Shown here piece after piece: positions 1 through 11,704 of a stretch of 64,000 bases of DNA; position 1 is the first letter of the stretch; the number at the start of each line of letters is the position of its first letter. The DNA is from Phoronis australis. Its lineage: Eukaryota > Phoronida > Phoronidae. The stretch spans positions 794,008 through 858,007 of the forward strand of contig NMRA01000081.1 of the NCBI GenBank assembly GCA_002633005.1. The letters are read 5' to 3'. Below the pieces are notes generated by a model, which saw nothing but the letters and a program-made list of their open reading frames with translations, was not told the DNA's origin and made no database searches. A program made the position numbers and the translations under genes.

Positions 1-1880
1 TTTCTGTGGTGCTTTAAGCAACTGGTGTATAGGATGTGCTTGTATTATGAAGATTACTCACATTTTGCCCCTAGCCTATTGAGGAGACAATGACCATGCC
101 TTTCCATTTTGCTAAGTACAACATACTACATATATGCCCTCTACTGGCCACTTTATGGTACCAATAAACAACCCTAGAAGGATACCGTTTGCGGTGCAAT
201 TGTGGGCGCATTTCAACGCTCTGTGTTGCTCTTGTTACTGAATTCATTGTTTAGACTGAAATGGCATCAAGAAAAAGCTAAAATTTGCCCTAAGATTAAC
301 TGACATTGACATTTTGCTAAGGCTCAAGGATTGCTGAAAGTACTACAGTTTTTACTAAGGAGGTAACTATGGCAACTATATGGCACTTAGTAATCAATGA
401 ATTTCTTGTTAAGGAATTTTGTGGACGAATAAAGTTCTACTTTTCTGCTATGTTGTATCTCGGTTTAAAGGATATTTACTGTTTTGTAATAAGTTATTGC
501 GCTATGCTAATCAATTTCTAACTTAGTTTATAATTTCTGTGTTTCAAATTGCGTATGTATTGCAAGATATCTTTTCAGATTTCATATGTACACCCTGTCA
601 ACGACCGACGTGCTGTCAATCATAGGTAATGTTGTTAGAGGTGCTGTCAATCATAGCTGATGCTGATAGACATAGTGCTAACTGTACGCAGTGTTGGCAC
701 AAAGTCATGTCCTCTTGTCCGCTGCCATCTTACACAAAATATGACACAGAGAAATAATTCCCATTCCCGACCAATCATTCAAGGCTTTGGTATATAGAAA
801 AAGAATGCCAAAAACATTAATTTTGGCAGAATTGTCGTCAATCCCTTTCAAAATGAGTTGTTCCATATCAATCCCATGAGATCTCTCAATTTCTATTGAA
901 GTCGTCTTGATAAGAAAATTTTGATTTCAATTTGTTAGGGTTAATTATGGTTTTCATTGAGTAAACCATAAGTAGGAAGGACTAAGAGTCCCTTTAATCA
1001 AGCCAAATCTTATTAAATTCCTTACTTCTAAATTTTTCGTCTTTATTCCGGAACTTATTCATTCTTGACTTTTGCTCTTTGTTTAGTTGCATTGTTTTTG
1101 AGACTCAAAATTGTGATAATTAATTTGATAACAGATTGCGTTTAGTAATTTTGTCTGAAACATAAAGAAATAGGAGGCCTGTTTTATCAAAGGCCGTAGG
1201 TCTGGCCTTAGTTAAGGCGACTGTAACTTTGATTTCATTTTGCACATAGTTCATTAACATGACTTGAGAAGGGGATCATTACGTTGGGATATGAAAAGTT
1301 ATCACCTTAATGTTAGTTGAAACATTTTCACTGTACTAAGAACTTGCAGTGTTGCATAAATGACTGGTTTGCGACTTTTTTAAAACACCCTCAGTTCGCT
1401 AGAACCTTCATGATAGTGCCTTTGACCTGGTGTATTGAAGCATGGTTGGTCCACTGTGTGATGGCTAATGCGATGCCCTTTCACCAAATAATTAAGTGTT
1501 AAATTTTAGTTGGGTTGTGCACACATGTCGAAGTCAAGTCTATGTGCACGATGAGAAATGTCTGCGCACAAGACTCCTGTCTCCACATTTAACATCTCTC
1601 GCCATGATTCAGATCGCCTTCAAAGCTTTCAGGACATGTGTTTCTTTCTGACACTGAAGATGAGACATGTTAAAATGTGTGTGGTGTTGTATCCATCCTC
1701 TTCTGTGGTCTCTATTTTACAGTTCTCTTGTGTTTAGTTGCACTTTAGCTGTCAATGTTACATTCAGCTTGAGAACTTTTGCAATGAAATGACACTAATT
1801 CTCTTAAATCTAGAGATTTTCATTAGTTTTGCCTGTTTTACTAGAATCTGTAATTTTCATTTAAATTTCTGTACTTTCAG
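1..1880. other. Upstream intronic/intergenic sequence with one weak exon candidate
   Basis: No convincing coding exon is seen here. One candidate is 579-625 (plus): a TTTTCAG acceptor precedes it and GTAATG follows it. Read with one leading base it stays open and would join the exon at 1881 in the right phase, ending ...STTDVLSII then D-RPCNEIS. It is only 47 nt, so chance is possible. Bases 120-240 contain a copy of an interspersed repeat also found near 51200-51318. The rest is AT-rich with nothing recognisable. Confidence 0.35.
120..240 (+). repeat. Interspersed repeat, second copy at 51200-51318
   Basis: A degenerate 'gccctctactggcca' block is followed by AATAAACA, 'tttgcggtgca', 'ttgtgggcgcatttcaa' and 'gttgct'. 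The same blocks occur in the same order at 51200-51318. The first block is the recurring end of the roughly 148-bp satellite monomers at 41.4-43.0 kb and 48.8-49.9 kb. This therefore looks like a solo end of that repeat family. Confidence 0.6.
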
Positions 1881-4800
1881 ACCGTCCATGTAATGAGATT
1901 TCACCTCAGATGTGTACGCCACTTGGATGTGATTTTGTCTGGGGTTTACCATCCATTGTGAAGTCTGTTGAGCCAACCAAGCTGCATGAGTTATGTAACC
2001 TTGTGCTCAGTGCACCGCTGCCTCTGGAGCTTGTAGAATGTCCAGCTGATTATAAAGTATGTAAATTCTCCACTTATTTAGCACACTCATCTCATTTTGC
2101 ACACCCAAAATTATTTGTAGAAATATCATTTTGTCCCTAACTTACTTCACACGAGGCCTTTTGTTGGAATTTTCTCACACACAGTCACTTTGTAAAATAT
2201 CGATACAAAGCCCTGTCATTAATTCTGGTAATACACTCACCTGTTGAACCTTGTTAATTAGGTCTGAACATTGTATAGTCAGGTCTTCTACTTTCAGAAA
2301 ATAATTTTTACAGACTGAATAAAATGTGTAGTTTTTATTTTGTAGCTATTTGACTTTACACACTGACTTTTCCACAAGGTTCTGCATAACTTTATCAGGA
2401 AGTCAGATTTTTGCCTAACCTGACATCGAGTTGTAGACTTAGATGGAATGATACAAACCCACAAAACTTCATTATTTTTCACTTCCTGAAAAACTAAATC
2501 TCTACTATTTTTTCAGATATTATTGATAAACCAGTACAAAAACTTAACAAACAAGTACATCCATTCATTCACGCATGCACACCTCAGGAGAGACCATTCT
2601 CATATCTCGTATAAAGTAAACAACTGCTACATGGAGTGAACAATGCAATTAATTTTTCAGTACTCATATGTAACAAACTTGTGAATATTAGGTATATTTT
2701 TGTGGCATCTCTCCTTGTAAATGTATTGTTTGGCTAGTAACATCAAAATGTTAAATAGAAAATAATGTGTGTCATTAAGTCCAAGAATAACATGTTTGTA
2801 AGAGAGACAGTTGGGAAGCTGAATGAGATGTTTTTGAAGTAGTTTTCTGAATTCCTTCCAAAAATCTTATACAGGGCGACATTCCCAAAAATGGTGTGAC
2901 AGCGTCGCTGGAGCTTTATTACAAAAGGAACATAAATTAGAATCTCGAATTTGAATTTTGACTAAAAAATTGTTGCTCAGCAATAATCCTGTGTAATATT
3001 CTAAATTGGAACCATCTAATGTTTGGATCCTTTGTAATTTCATAGGGCAATACGTATATTTTCTTCCAATCTAAACAATCTTGTAACTTTTATTTCCCAT
3101 TTACACTCTGACTTAGAAGGTTTCTTATTGTTGTTAAAGATAAAACAAATACAACCCTTCACGTCTTTCCATAAGTGAGTAATTGCTAAAGACATTCAAG
3201 GAGAATAGACATTAACAATGTCTTTTAAAATTACTTTGAAATAGACTTTTTTGAAACATTCTTAGAATAGAAACAACACCTGTCCATTATATTATACAAA
3301 GTTGGTTTTTACATCGAACCAATTTATCATATGGTCTAAACTAACGAAGACGCCATCAGAGGTATACATATCTCTAATAAAGATTAAGCGTTTTGCAAAC
3401 CAAGACTTATAAAAAACACTTCTGTCTCAGATCCCCAAGTTATTATTAAACCACAAACAAGATTGATTCAAAAAGTTTCCTGTACTCGCAACAATTATTT
3501 TCTTATAGAAAGATGTCATACTTGCAAATACATCGGGCGAGTAGGAATTATCAATTAGAATTAAATCTCTACAAATTTTAGGTCAAGTTTCAGAGGGGCC
3601 TTGAATGCTTTAATCATTGTGTCCAGTTTTAGCTAAAGTAATTTACAGCTCTGGTGGAATAAATTGCTCTCTGTCTTGATTGACTCAATGACATGTATTT
3701 ACATTTCAGGTTGAATTGTTCCCAGCCTTGATTGGCCCATGCCTATTTTATGGCTGCTTCTACACAAGCTTGCTCAAACTGGACATTTCTGTGGAGTACG
3801 TCATTGAAGGAGAAGATGTTCAACAGGTTGACTTTTTCTTAGTCGTAAAGCTTCTTTCCAATTGTCATTCTGCAAGGTTGTGTTTGTCAGTGTCGGTGTG
3901 GGTGAAATAGGTCAGTTTCAAACGGGATAACCGGAGTACTTTGACTTCAAAGGGGCTGAATAGTCATCCCAAGGGGTTGGTCAGTGCAGAGAGGGTGACT
4001 GGGACTACATAAAATTACAAGGGTCCTGCAGTCTGTGTATAATGTGAAGCACTTTTAGTTTACATGTGGCAGATAAGTATTGGCTGTCATGTCACAGGCA
4101 GGATCCTCTCGTCATGGATACAAGATGAAATGTCACCGAAAGGACTGTCACATTCCGTAGTGTATTTAGGAATCAAATCACTGTGAATGTGTGAGTGCAA
4201 CTGGTAACACAATTGTGCAGCAAATCGTTTCAAGCTTTCTTCCCAAATTTGTGCATGCAGCCACTTTCGCACTTATCTTCTTGGTGCCTGTGGACTGGAC
4301 ATTAAAGATAAAGCAACTGCTTCAAATATTCGTCTTTATCTTTTTCCATGTTTTAAAACAATAAATCTGCAGTCACCGTGTCATTTCAGGCTGTTGAAAT
4401 GTTCACCAAATCCATTGTGAGAGACGTTCTAGTAACTCACAAGGAAGGTCGTCACGTGATCCTGTCTCTTAAGGTGCCTGTTTCTACTGGTGTAGGAGAA
4501 GAATACGAACTAGATTATTGGTCTTGGCAAGACGTTGAACAGTTTGAGGTATGTGAATGCAATCTAGTGCCATGGGCTGAATATACGTGAAATACACTTG
4601 ACACCAAGACCCATTATGAAGCAACAGTATTTCAGTGTGCTATGGGTCACTAATTTTTTCATTCTTGATTGGTTCAAGTGGGTTCTGTGGAGAGTAGGTT
4701 GTTTATGTATCCTACATGGTGTTGGAATCTTGTCATCTAATTACTAAATGAGCAAAGTTGAGACTTTAAAATGTGTCTTGGTTTGTTTGTGAATTAGTTA

Positions 4801-6766
4801 CTTTGCTCATCGCCAGATTCATGGGGGGGGGGGGCAGTGGAGCTGCCCCAACTACGGACATGACCTATCCGCTGTTGGCTTTTGCAGCATTTTTCCTGTC
4901 AAAATTGTGCATGAGTGCCCTTCTTATGACATTCTAGATCCGCCATCTTTTTCCAGGTTGGCAGACATCTTAGATAAGCATAACTATAACACTGACTATC
5001 AATAAATAGCTAATAAACTTTAATTAGTTTATTTTAATAGCACAAAAGCCACTGGCCCATATACATTCAAATACAACCAAATGACATCTCATGTTACTCA
5101 GAAGAATCATGCCTTAAGTAAGCATTAAATAGAAATCTGCAAACCAAGTTATATTTCTAAGACTATTCACATCACTTGTATTCATGAGCTTAATAAGCAT
5201 GGAAGCTAAAAGATGATTTTCGACAGAAATACAGCACATAATTCTTAAATCCGAGTAAAATGGGCATTTTAACAAGAAATGTTTCTCATCTTCTATTTCA
5301 TTTAAGTCACACATTTGACATATATGAGAGTCACGGGGTACATTAACATGTCTATCCAGTTTGATCATTAATTTGTGACTTGAACATCTAAATTTCGCAA
5401 AAGTTGTTATGTGGACCTGTTTACCAAGTAATGACAGAAATATAATGATATTGTTTACACACTTTTAGTGTAACATATCCTTAGAAAATCAATAATTATA
5501 ACATGTCGGCTTTTTAACTGAGAAAAGCCTTCCTAGCCAACACTGTCCCTGAATGTCACAGACACATTTAAATTCAAGTAAAAAGAGTTGCTGCAATGAA
5601 CTATTTTTGGTTCATGGTACGTACCATAGTTTATTCTTTGTTTCTCATGCCATGGAAGTAAGGTGCTCAACTGTACTTTGGAAGAAACAGTTATCACTTG
5701 ATAGCTACGCCCGGGCCTGCCCGCGCTGCCACCGGCAGCTTGGCTGAGGCCCGCCTAAGTGCTACGCCCGGGCCTGCCTGCGCTGCCTCCGGCAGCTTGG
5801 CTGAGGCCCGCCTAAGTGCTACGCCCGGGCCTGCCTGCGCTGCCTCTATGTAACCTAATCTGCCCGATAGATCAGTCTATATTTCTTTTATTAAATAGCT
5901 ACTGATACTTCTTAATGCTTTAATGCATTGACACTGTCTGCTTGATTTGGTGTCAGGGTAGAAAGTCTGTATATAATGACTTTATATATCAATCTGCCAT
6001 TAATTGGGTCCCTTAATCATATTTTTAATAAGACTCCGGAAAAGGGGAATACATTCATAACAAAACAGTGGTGTCGATAACATGACCAATTTTCTTTTTA
6101 TATAAATGTTCAAGATGGAATCTGAAAAATGCCGATTTTTTTTCTTAGTAATCCTTTTCGTTTTAATCAATGTTTGAGTTTTTCATGAAACTACTGAAAG
6201 TCCCTATTTTAGCTAGCCATCCCATGCCAAAGTAGATCAGTCAAAAGACAATCTCTAAAAGCCTGATGGGGAACAGTGCATAAAGTACAAGATCTGAAAG
6301 TTTTATTGGAATCCTATCAGCCATTTGCAAGATAGGTTTTCAGTTTACCAAGTTTAGACATTTGTCTAGGATCTCCCGTAACCTTAACCTGACGCTTGAA
6401 CACTTTTCTTTTACTGCGCAGTGAATGATATCGTACATGTGTATAACTGTTGGTCTTCACATACGCCATACGCTGATCACATCAGGTGTTGGCTAACAGG
6501 TTAGCAGAAAGTCCTGGGTTCAAACCTTGGTAGGGACAGAGAGCATTTTAGATGTAACTATGTATCACCTGATATCAACAAAGTATCGGATTTGAAAAGA
6601 TTAATTCTTGCTTATTATTCTTAAAGTTTTAACAATGTTTTCCTTTGAATTACAGTTAGGCCAGACTCTAGTCAAAAATGGAATCAGTTATTGTGACGAA
6701 ATCACCTTCTTTTTAAGTTTGCGTCTGTATGTTACGAGTTCGGTGGCATACTTTCATGGAATTTGA
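1881..6766 (+). CDS. Unrecognised protein, C-terminal four exons
   Basis: Four exons can be joined: 1881-2056, 3710-3826, 4390-4548 and 6656-6766. Each has an AG acceptor and a GT donor. All junctions between them are phase 0, and the last exon ends at TGA 6764-6766. The first exon needs one base from an upstream exon. The joined product is about 186 residues and includes FVWGLPSIVKSVEP, LFPALIGPCLFYGCF, VEYVIEGEDVQQ, VILSLKVPVSTG and DYWSWQDVEQF, ending CDEITFFLSLRLYVTSSVAY then FHGI. There is no obvious membrane segment, zinc site or catalytic motif. The alternation of hydrophobic beta-like strands suggests a compact globular C-terminal domain. The 5' part lies left of the window or in its first 1.9 kb. 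I do not recognise the family. The donor at 3826 (CAG|GTTGAC) is the weakest junction. Confidence 0.6.
2657..3620 (-). mobile_element. Decayed non-LTR retrotransposon, RT C-terminal region
   Basis: On the minus strand, shifting between frames, one can read a typical C-terminal region of a non-LTR (CR1/Jockey-like) ORF2. About 3020-3090 gives VLPYEITKDPNIRWFQF then RILHRII. About 2880-2950 gives SNLCSFCNKAPATLSHHFWE, the CxxC...H...C cluster. About 2657-2870 gives FWKEFRKLLQKHL and then ILMLLAKQYIY, ending at a stop at 2657-2659. Farther up, about 3300-3480 reads SCLWFNNN and INWFDVKTNF in the usual order. Several frameshifts and stops make it non-functional. It lies in an intron of the unrecognised gene, antisense to it. 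Confidence 0.75.
5114..5435 (-). mobile_element. Non-LTR retrotransposon C-terminal fragment
   Basis: A minus-strand reading frame gives FAKFRCSSHKLMIKLDRH, then HICQMC, EDEKHFLLKCPFYSDLR, and stops after FYLMLT. The CxxC-x-EDExHFLLxCPxYxxLR block is the characteristic cysteine-histidine motif at the end of many non-LTR ORF2 proteins in invertebrate genomes. Only this 3' tail remains. It sits in the intron between the exons ending at 4548 and starting at 6656 of the unrecognised gene. Its sequence differs from the fragment at 2657-3620, so it is a different subfamily. Confidence 0.75.
5704..5846 (+). repeat. GC-rich 57-bp tandem repeat, 2.5 copies
   Basis: Units start at 5704, 5761 and 5818, each beginning gctacgcccgggcctgcc; the third is truncated. 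The block is far more GC-rich than the surrounding sequence and the copies are almost identical. It lies in the last intron of the unrecognised gene. Confidence 0.9.
5975..6300 (+). repeat. Interspersed repeat, diverged partner at 61415-61700
   Basis: Shared ordered blocks include a 'caatctgycatttattgg'-like start, 'ttcaataagaytatgc'-like, 'cacattcatatcaaaac'-like, 'gataacatgaccaa/agtaacgtggccaa', 'aagatggaatctgaaaaatg', and 'ggagaacagtgc' near the end. The copies are diverged. I see no coding capacity. Confidence 0.55.
6485..6560 (+). mobile_element. tRNA-derived SINE-like fragment
   Basis: The stretch contains 'gttggctaacaggttagcag' followed about 20 nt later by GGTTCAAACC, which resembles an RNA polymerase III B box. 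It does not fold as a clean tRNA and lacks a good A box, so a tRNA-derived SINE remnant is the better call. Confidence 0.4.
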
Positions 6767-9700
6767 CAAATAGTTGTGTTTTAAAGATATGATGCCACCT
6801 TCTCAATTTGGATGGGTTTAACATATTATGCACCATGTTTATGATTCCAAAAACACTATTGGAATTGCGTTTCAGTCGTGGATGCAATAGCTCTTGTATA
6901 CAGAAAGCAAGCATCGAAAAATTTTACACCGTTTGAGCATTTATTACAGTACTGCATATGTCAAAGGTTATGATAAATGTGTAGGGGGATGTATTGTTTT
7001 TCAAATGAGAAACATTCATTACACAACACACATCCCATGGAGTCCGCTCAGTGTTGTCATCGAAAAATTATTGTTGGTTACTGCATCAGAATATTTGTGC
7101 AAGTCGGAATGTTGCGATGTTGCATTTTAAAAGAACGTGTACCAAGAGATTTCAAAAGAAATTAGACGGATTTCAACAGAAGACTCCAAGACTGCTAAAT
7201 TTGGATAAACTCCTTATCAGAATAATTTGACAGTTTACGTAGTCGAACTTATGTCAGAGTTGAATGTCGACATTGTGTCTAGTCCTTAATTTTTGTTTGT
7301 GAATACTGAGTCTTGCGCAATAAGTTGCTTTTGTTGAGATTTAGCTAGAATTGGATTGGATTCTATTGGAAAAGAAACAAATATTTTATTAGCCTTGTCA
7401 AATTGCGACATTGTGTAGTTTAGTTTGAAAAATATTGTATGCTAACCTTTGTACCTTTACACAGTATGTTTTATGTTGTATTGTAATTTGGTGGTATGTT
7501 GGAAAAAATTAAAACTTAGACCTGTCCATGCAGATATTGTTAAAGCAAAGTCATATTCTGATTTTTAAATATCTTTAAAAACTATGCACCATTTTCGTTT
7601 TATTAACATACATCATCTCCAGAGGCTCCGTCCACCTGCACTAACTTGGAGAACATGTTTTCTGTGGCTCGCTGAGCTTTCCAAAAAGAATGGGCCCAAC
7701 TCGACGATTCCCTTTTTGTCTATGAAAGTGTCAAGTTCACGCAAGATTCCAAGTTCACGTACGAGGTTTGACAGTTTGCTTAATCTCAAGATCATTCCGA
7801 GTTCACGTAAAATAGCCACAACAGGTAGCGCTAGAGTGGGTCAGTTGCAACAATGACCGTAGATGCAATGAGATAGCTGTCTGTTGTACGTGAACTTGGA
7901 ATCTTAAGTGAACTAGGAATAAATTTCTATTCCAAGTTCACGCATGTGATCTTGCGATTAAGCAAGCATTTGCGACATTTAGCGTGTAACTTTTAAGTAC
8001 ACCGTGGGTCGAATGGTGGTCATGATTTAATTTGTTTCTGTGGTAGTAGTCTGAACGTGCTCATTTCAAACTTTACAATACAAGGCAATGAGAATCCATC
8101 CATTAAATATGAGACGAGTGTCTGAACTCAAGTTACAAACTGCAACAAATTTGCGAATCCTGAAAATGCTATAAATTGGATAACCCGAGAATAAATAACA
8201 AAAACCAATGAATTTGTATAATGTAAAGAATTAGTGACTGCATAAAATGAGGGTGCACACCATGAGATGGTGTTTCACATAAAGAACGATATACAGGTGT
8301 GCATCTTTAAAAATTTGTTAATGATAGCATTTTGGTCTGCCTGATGCGCGTAGTTATAATTTTCACGTTGTTGTGTCCAGGTCGCAGAAATACTTTTCAA
8401 TTGTTAACTGTATTTTAGCTGTACTTTGGGTTGTACTCGCATAGTGTTTGGGTCGTGGTGACGCACATGCATTCCAGTGGATAAATCGATCCATCTATCA
8501 ACATTCACTTGAACTGCATGGACGTTTGTTTCTTGACTTGATGGTATACATTCGGGTTGACATTAACGCCAGTCTTTTTAATCCACTAACAATTACACTA
8601 ACATAGTAACACGAGCCCCAACATATCAAGAAAGACAGCAAGAATGAATCCAAATGACGTTAAAGGTCACAAAATGCATGCCTGACTAATATTGCAGATG
8701 CCGTAACAGATGGACTGAGCTGAGCAGTGATTCATGTGCTCGATTTCTGCCGCGCAGGGACAGTGAGGACTTTTCAATTAGCCACTGAGTGGCAAATTGA
8801 AAACAGTTGATTTGCCAAGTTTGCAATTTTATTAATGTACGTTTTTGTCTATTTACACGCCATACCCATACCCCCAATGATATGCTGCTGTACACGGTTA
8901 ACCAAAACTGAGGAAGGATTTAAGAAAAACATCAAGCAAGTAAACAAAAATTGCTTGGGCGCCGTACTGCATTTATTTTAAAGTCTGAAGGCAATGCGAC
9001 AAGTGAACATGTTTTTAAAAAGGCTGTATCAAGCCAAAGGTTCAAAATTCCGACAGAAAGAAAAGCTAACTAGTTCTAAACTTGTTGAAAGGTCTATCAG
9101 ACCAGACGCAAGAGATTCAATTTGAAAATGTAAGTAAAAGCAACAGCTCGGTGAACATTGCCCAACTTTTTTTGTGTTCTTTCCAACGGCACTCAAGAAG
9201 AATTGGTTTCAAGCAGGCACTTTAACCCCAGAACATTTTGCTTAAATCACTGTTCAAAACCTCGTATCATGAAAGTTCGTACTTAAAGCGTTCGACTTTC
9301 GGACTTGAATGGATATTCGGATTTATGGATTTGTTAGTGGACTTGCAAACCTTCGGAACCAAGAAGACCGTGATTTCATAAACTACACTCAGTTGATCCC
9401 TAATAAAATTTATTCACTACACACCAAAATGCCAACATATCACTAGGTCTACAACTTTACTGAAGGATTATTCCCTTCATGAGCGGTAATGAAAAGAATC
9501 AAGTTTCAGCTGATGACAACATTCTCAGGAGATTAACTTGGATAAACAGGCGCAAAATAGCCCACAATGATCCTGGTGTGAACAGTGGAGACAAGAACAG
9601 TATTTTTAAAACTTTCGTTTTTTAAAATAGCATATTTGAATAGTTCATGAAAAGTACACCTGGTGTGGTTTTGAATTTTGAAAACCGGATAAGAAATGTC

Positions 9701-11704
9701 TTTTATAACCAGAAAGTAGAGCACAGCCAGATTCCGCTTCATTAAATCCTTCAGAATTGCAACATAATGGGCCAATTACCAAAGCTTATAAACCGGCAAT
9801 TGGAAAGCCAAGTGTCATCCTACTAGGCATGTTACCATGAACAGTGGCTACAAGGCAAGAAGTTTAGGTGACCTAAACGTTCACAGCTTTCGCCAATAAT
9901 GACACCTTGGACAGAAAACATCAACACACTCCACAGTGACAATATGGAAATTCCCCCAAGGAAAAAATTCTCGCAGGGATTCAGAATGTTCAGAAACATG
10001 GATCATGTGAGTACGTAATCACTGTTAAATACCGGTAGATAAGTCCCATTTTATCAACTGGGATACTGTTTACAACAAGAAATGCTAATTTGATCTTAAA
10101 CGAAATGTAAACAAAACCTTTACAGCTTTCTAAGCCAAGTGAAGCCTCTTTGAAAAACAGTGTTTTTGTTCACGGAGGTGTTGCAAGTTACAGTCCCCAA
10201 CTGAACATGATCCTAACTGAACACGATAAAACCATGCACCGAATAGAGTTCGTAGACAGATTCAAGCAGAGATTTGCCACTTCTAACTTGACATATTTCG
10301 GTTTCAAGTTTTGTCACTTTGACTTGACCAAATTAACTTCAGAGATAAAGCATAAAAAATATATATGGAGGTCGGGTCTAAAATTCAACTTCAACAGCGT
10401 CTCAATTATGTAGCAAGAGTAAAATGACTAAACCTAAAGGTACCAATTATCACCTGCTATATGCGTTAATCATAAAGACAAAAATATCAGCAAAAACATA
10501 AAAAGATGAATTAAAATCAATGAAAAAGGCAATACCAGCTCTCATTACAGTTCAAGTGGGGTAACTAACAGTAAAAACTGTATACAAATGAACAAATCAA
10601 CATACATGGTGGAAGTGAAAGTTTACACAACACCACCTGGTAACATGAGCTTCACATTCTTGCAAATATTTACCATCTTCAAAGTTTACTTCGGTTCCTA
10701 GCAACCCACATCAGCAAAATGGCCTTAGTTTTGTCATTGCAATTAGCTAATTGAGCACCATCTTCACAGTATTGTGCCTTAACTCAAGAAAGATGCTGAC
10801 TCCTAGTGGTGGAATACCATACTACAGCAAACACTTCTTAAAGAGTTGGGACACTGAACATAATTCTTTAAAGTAAAACATTGTGAGGAGATAACCATAA
10901 CCTTGAAACAAACGACAAGATTAGGGTAATCAACAAAATGTAAATAATTTCATTTAGATAGCTTTTATACAATAAAAACTACATGCAGGTCATATGTGCA
11001 ACTTTTGGGCAAGGGTGTGATTTCATTTGCAACTTCTGAGGCAAATCAAAGTTCCAGAGTACAAAGTGTAATTTTTCTGCTAGTTTCCCCACTGCCTAAT
11101 GCTAGTCACATTTCCACAAAATTTGTAAAACTTAAACATTTTGAAAAAATGAATACAACAGCAATATGTTCAGTGTACCAGACCTAGGAAATCACCGGGT
11201 TAAATTAATGAAATATATTAAATATAGACACAGGAAGAATAATAATTCCACGAACTGGTAGTTAGATATTAATCATGTGAACAAAGTAATGTCTCCGAGG
11301 CAACCTCTATTAAATATTAATTTCCTGTCAAAATCATTAATCAAACAATGCAGACAATATGCAACAATATTAACAAGTACATATGCACCGACAAAGAGAT
11401 ATACGCTAAGTACCATGAGCATTTTAACACAAAATTTATCATTTGGGTAAAAAAAAAAATAGTTGGGTCTGGTCTGTATGCCAACTCATTTTGAAATATG
11501 TGCTCACTAGTCAAAGAAACTTCTTTTGTGAAGGGCACCATAGAAGCAGGCAAGGAAAAATCTGATATATCTGAAGGGACGATTGCCCAAACTAAAACAA
11601 CCCTGTTGCTGAACTTTGCTAAAGTTAAGCAAAATTCCAACTTGGGCATGTCCAACTTGTGCAAGTTTGTGAATGCTTTTTTGGCCTAAGGAGTCAATAC
11701 GAAT
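6767..11704. other. Intergenic region, no gene recognised
   Basis: Between the TGA at 6766 and the DHCR7 stop codon I find no exon with conserved-looking protein. Open frames here are short, such as 9533-9775 minus and 10150-10413 plus, and resemble nothing known. The part close to 11705 should be the DHCR7 3' UTR. The only distinct structure is the inverted motif cluster at 7730-7945. Confidence 0.5.
7730..7945. repeat. Cluster of direct and inverted CAAGTTCACG motifs with a 14-bp perfect hairpin
   Basis: The decamer CAAGTTCACG or a close variant occurs on the plus strand near 7733, 7750, 7800 and 7933. It occurs inverted near 7889 and, diverged, near 7907. CGTGAACTTGGAAT (7889-7902) and ATTCCAAGTTCACG (7929-7942) form a perfect 14-bp stem with a 26-nt loop. 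It could be a short foldback element or a cluster of binding sites. Confidence 0.6.

Noticed and set aside
10150-10413. Open frame of 87 codons, plus strand
   Set aside because: No recognisable motif, no splice or promoter context, and AT-rich composition; likely chance.
11341-11664. Minus-strand 107-codon frame below DHCR7
   Set aside because: It lies in the probable DHCR7 3' UTR, shows no protein-like pattern and has no homology that I recognise.
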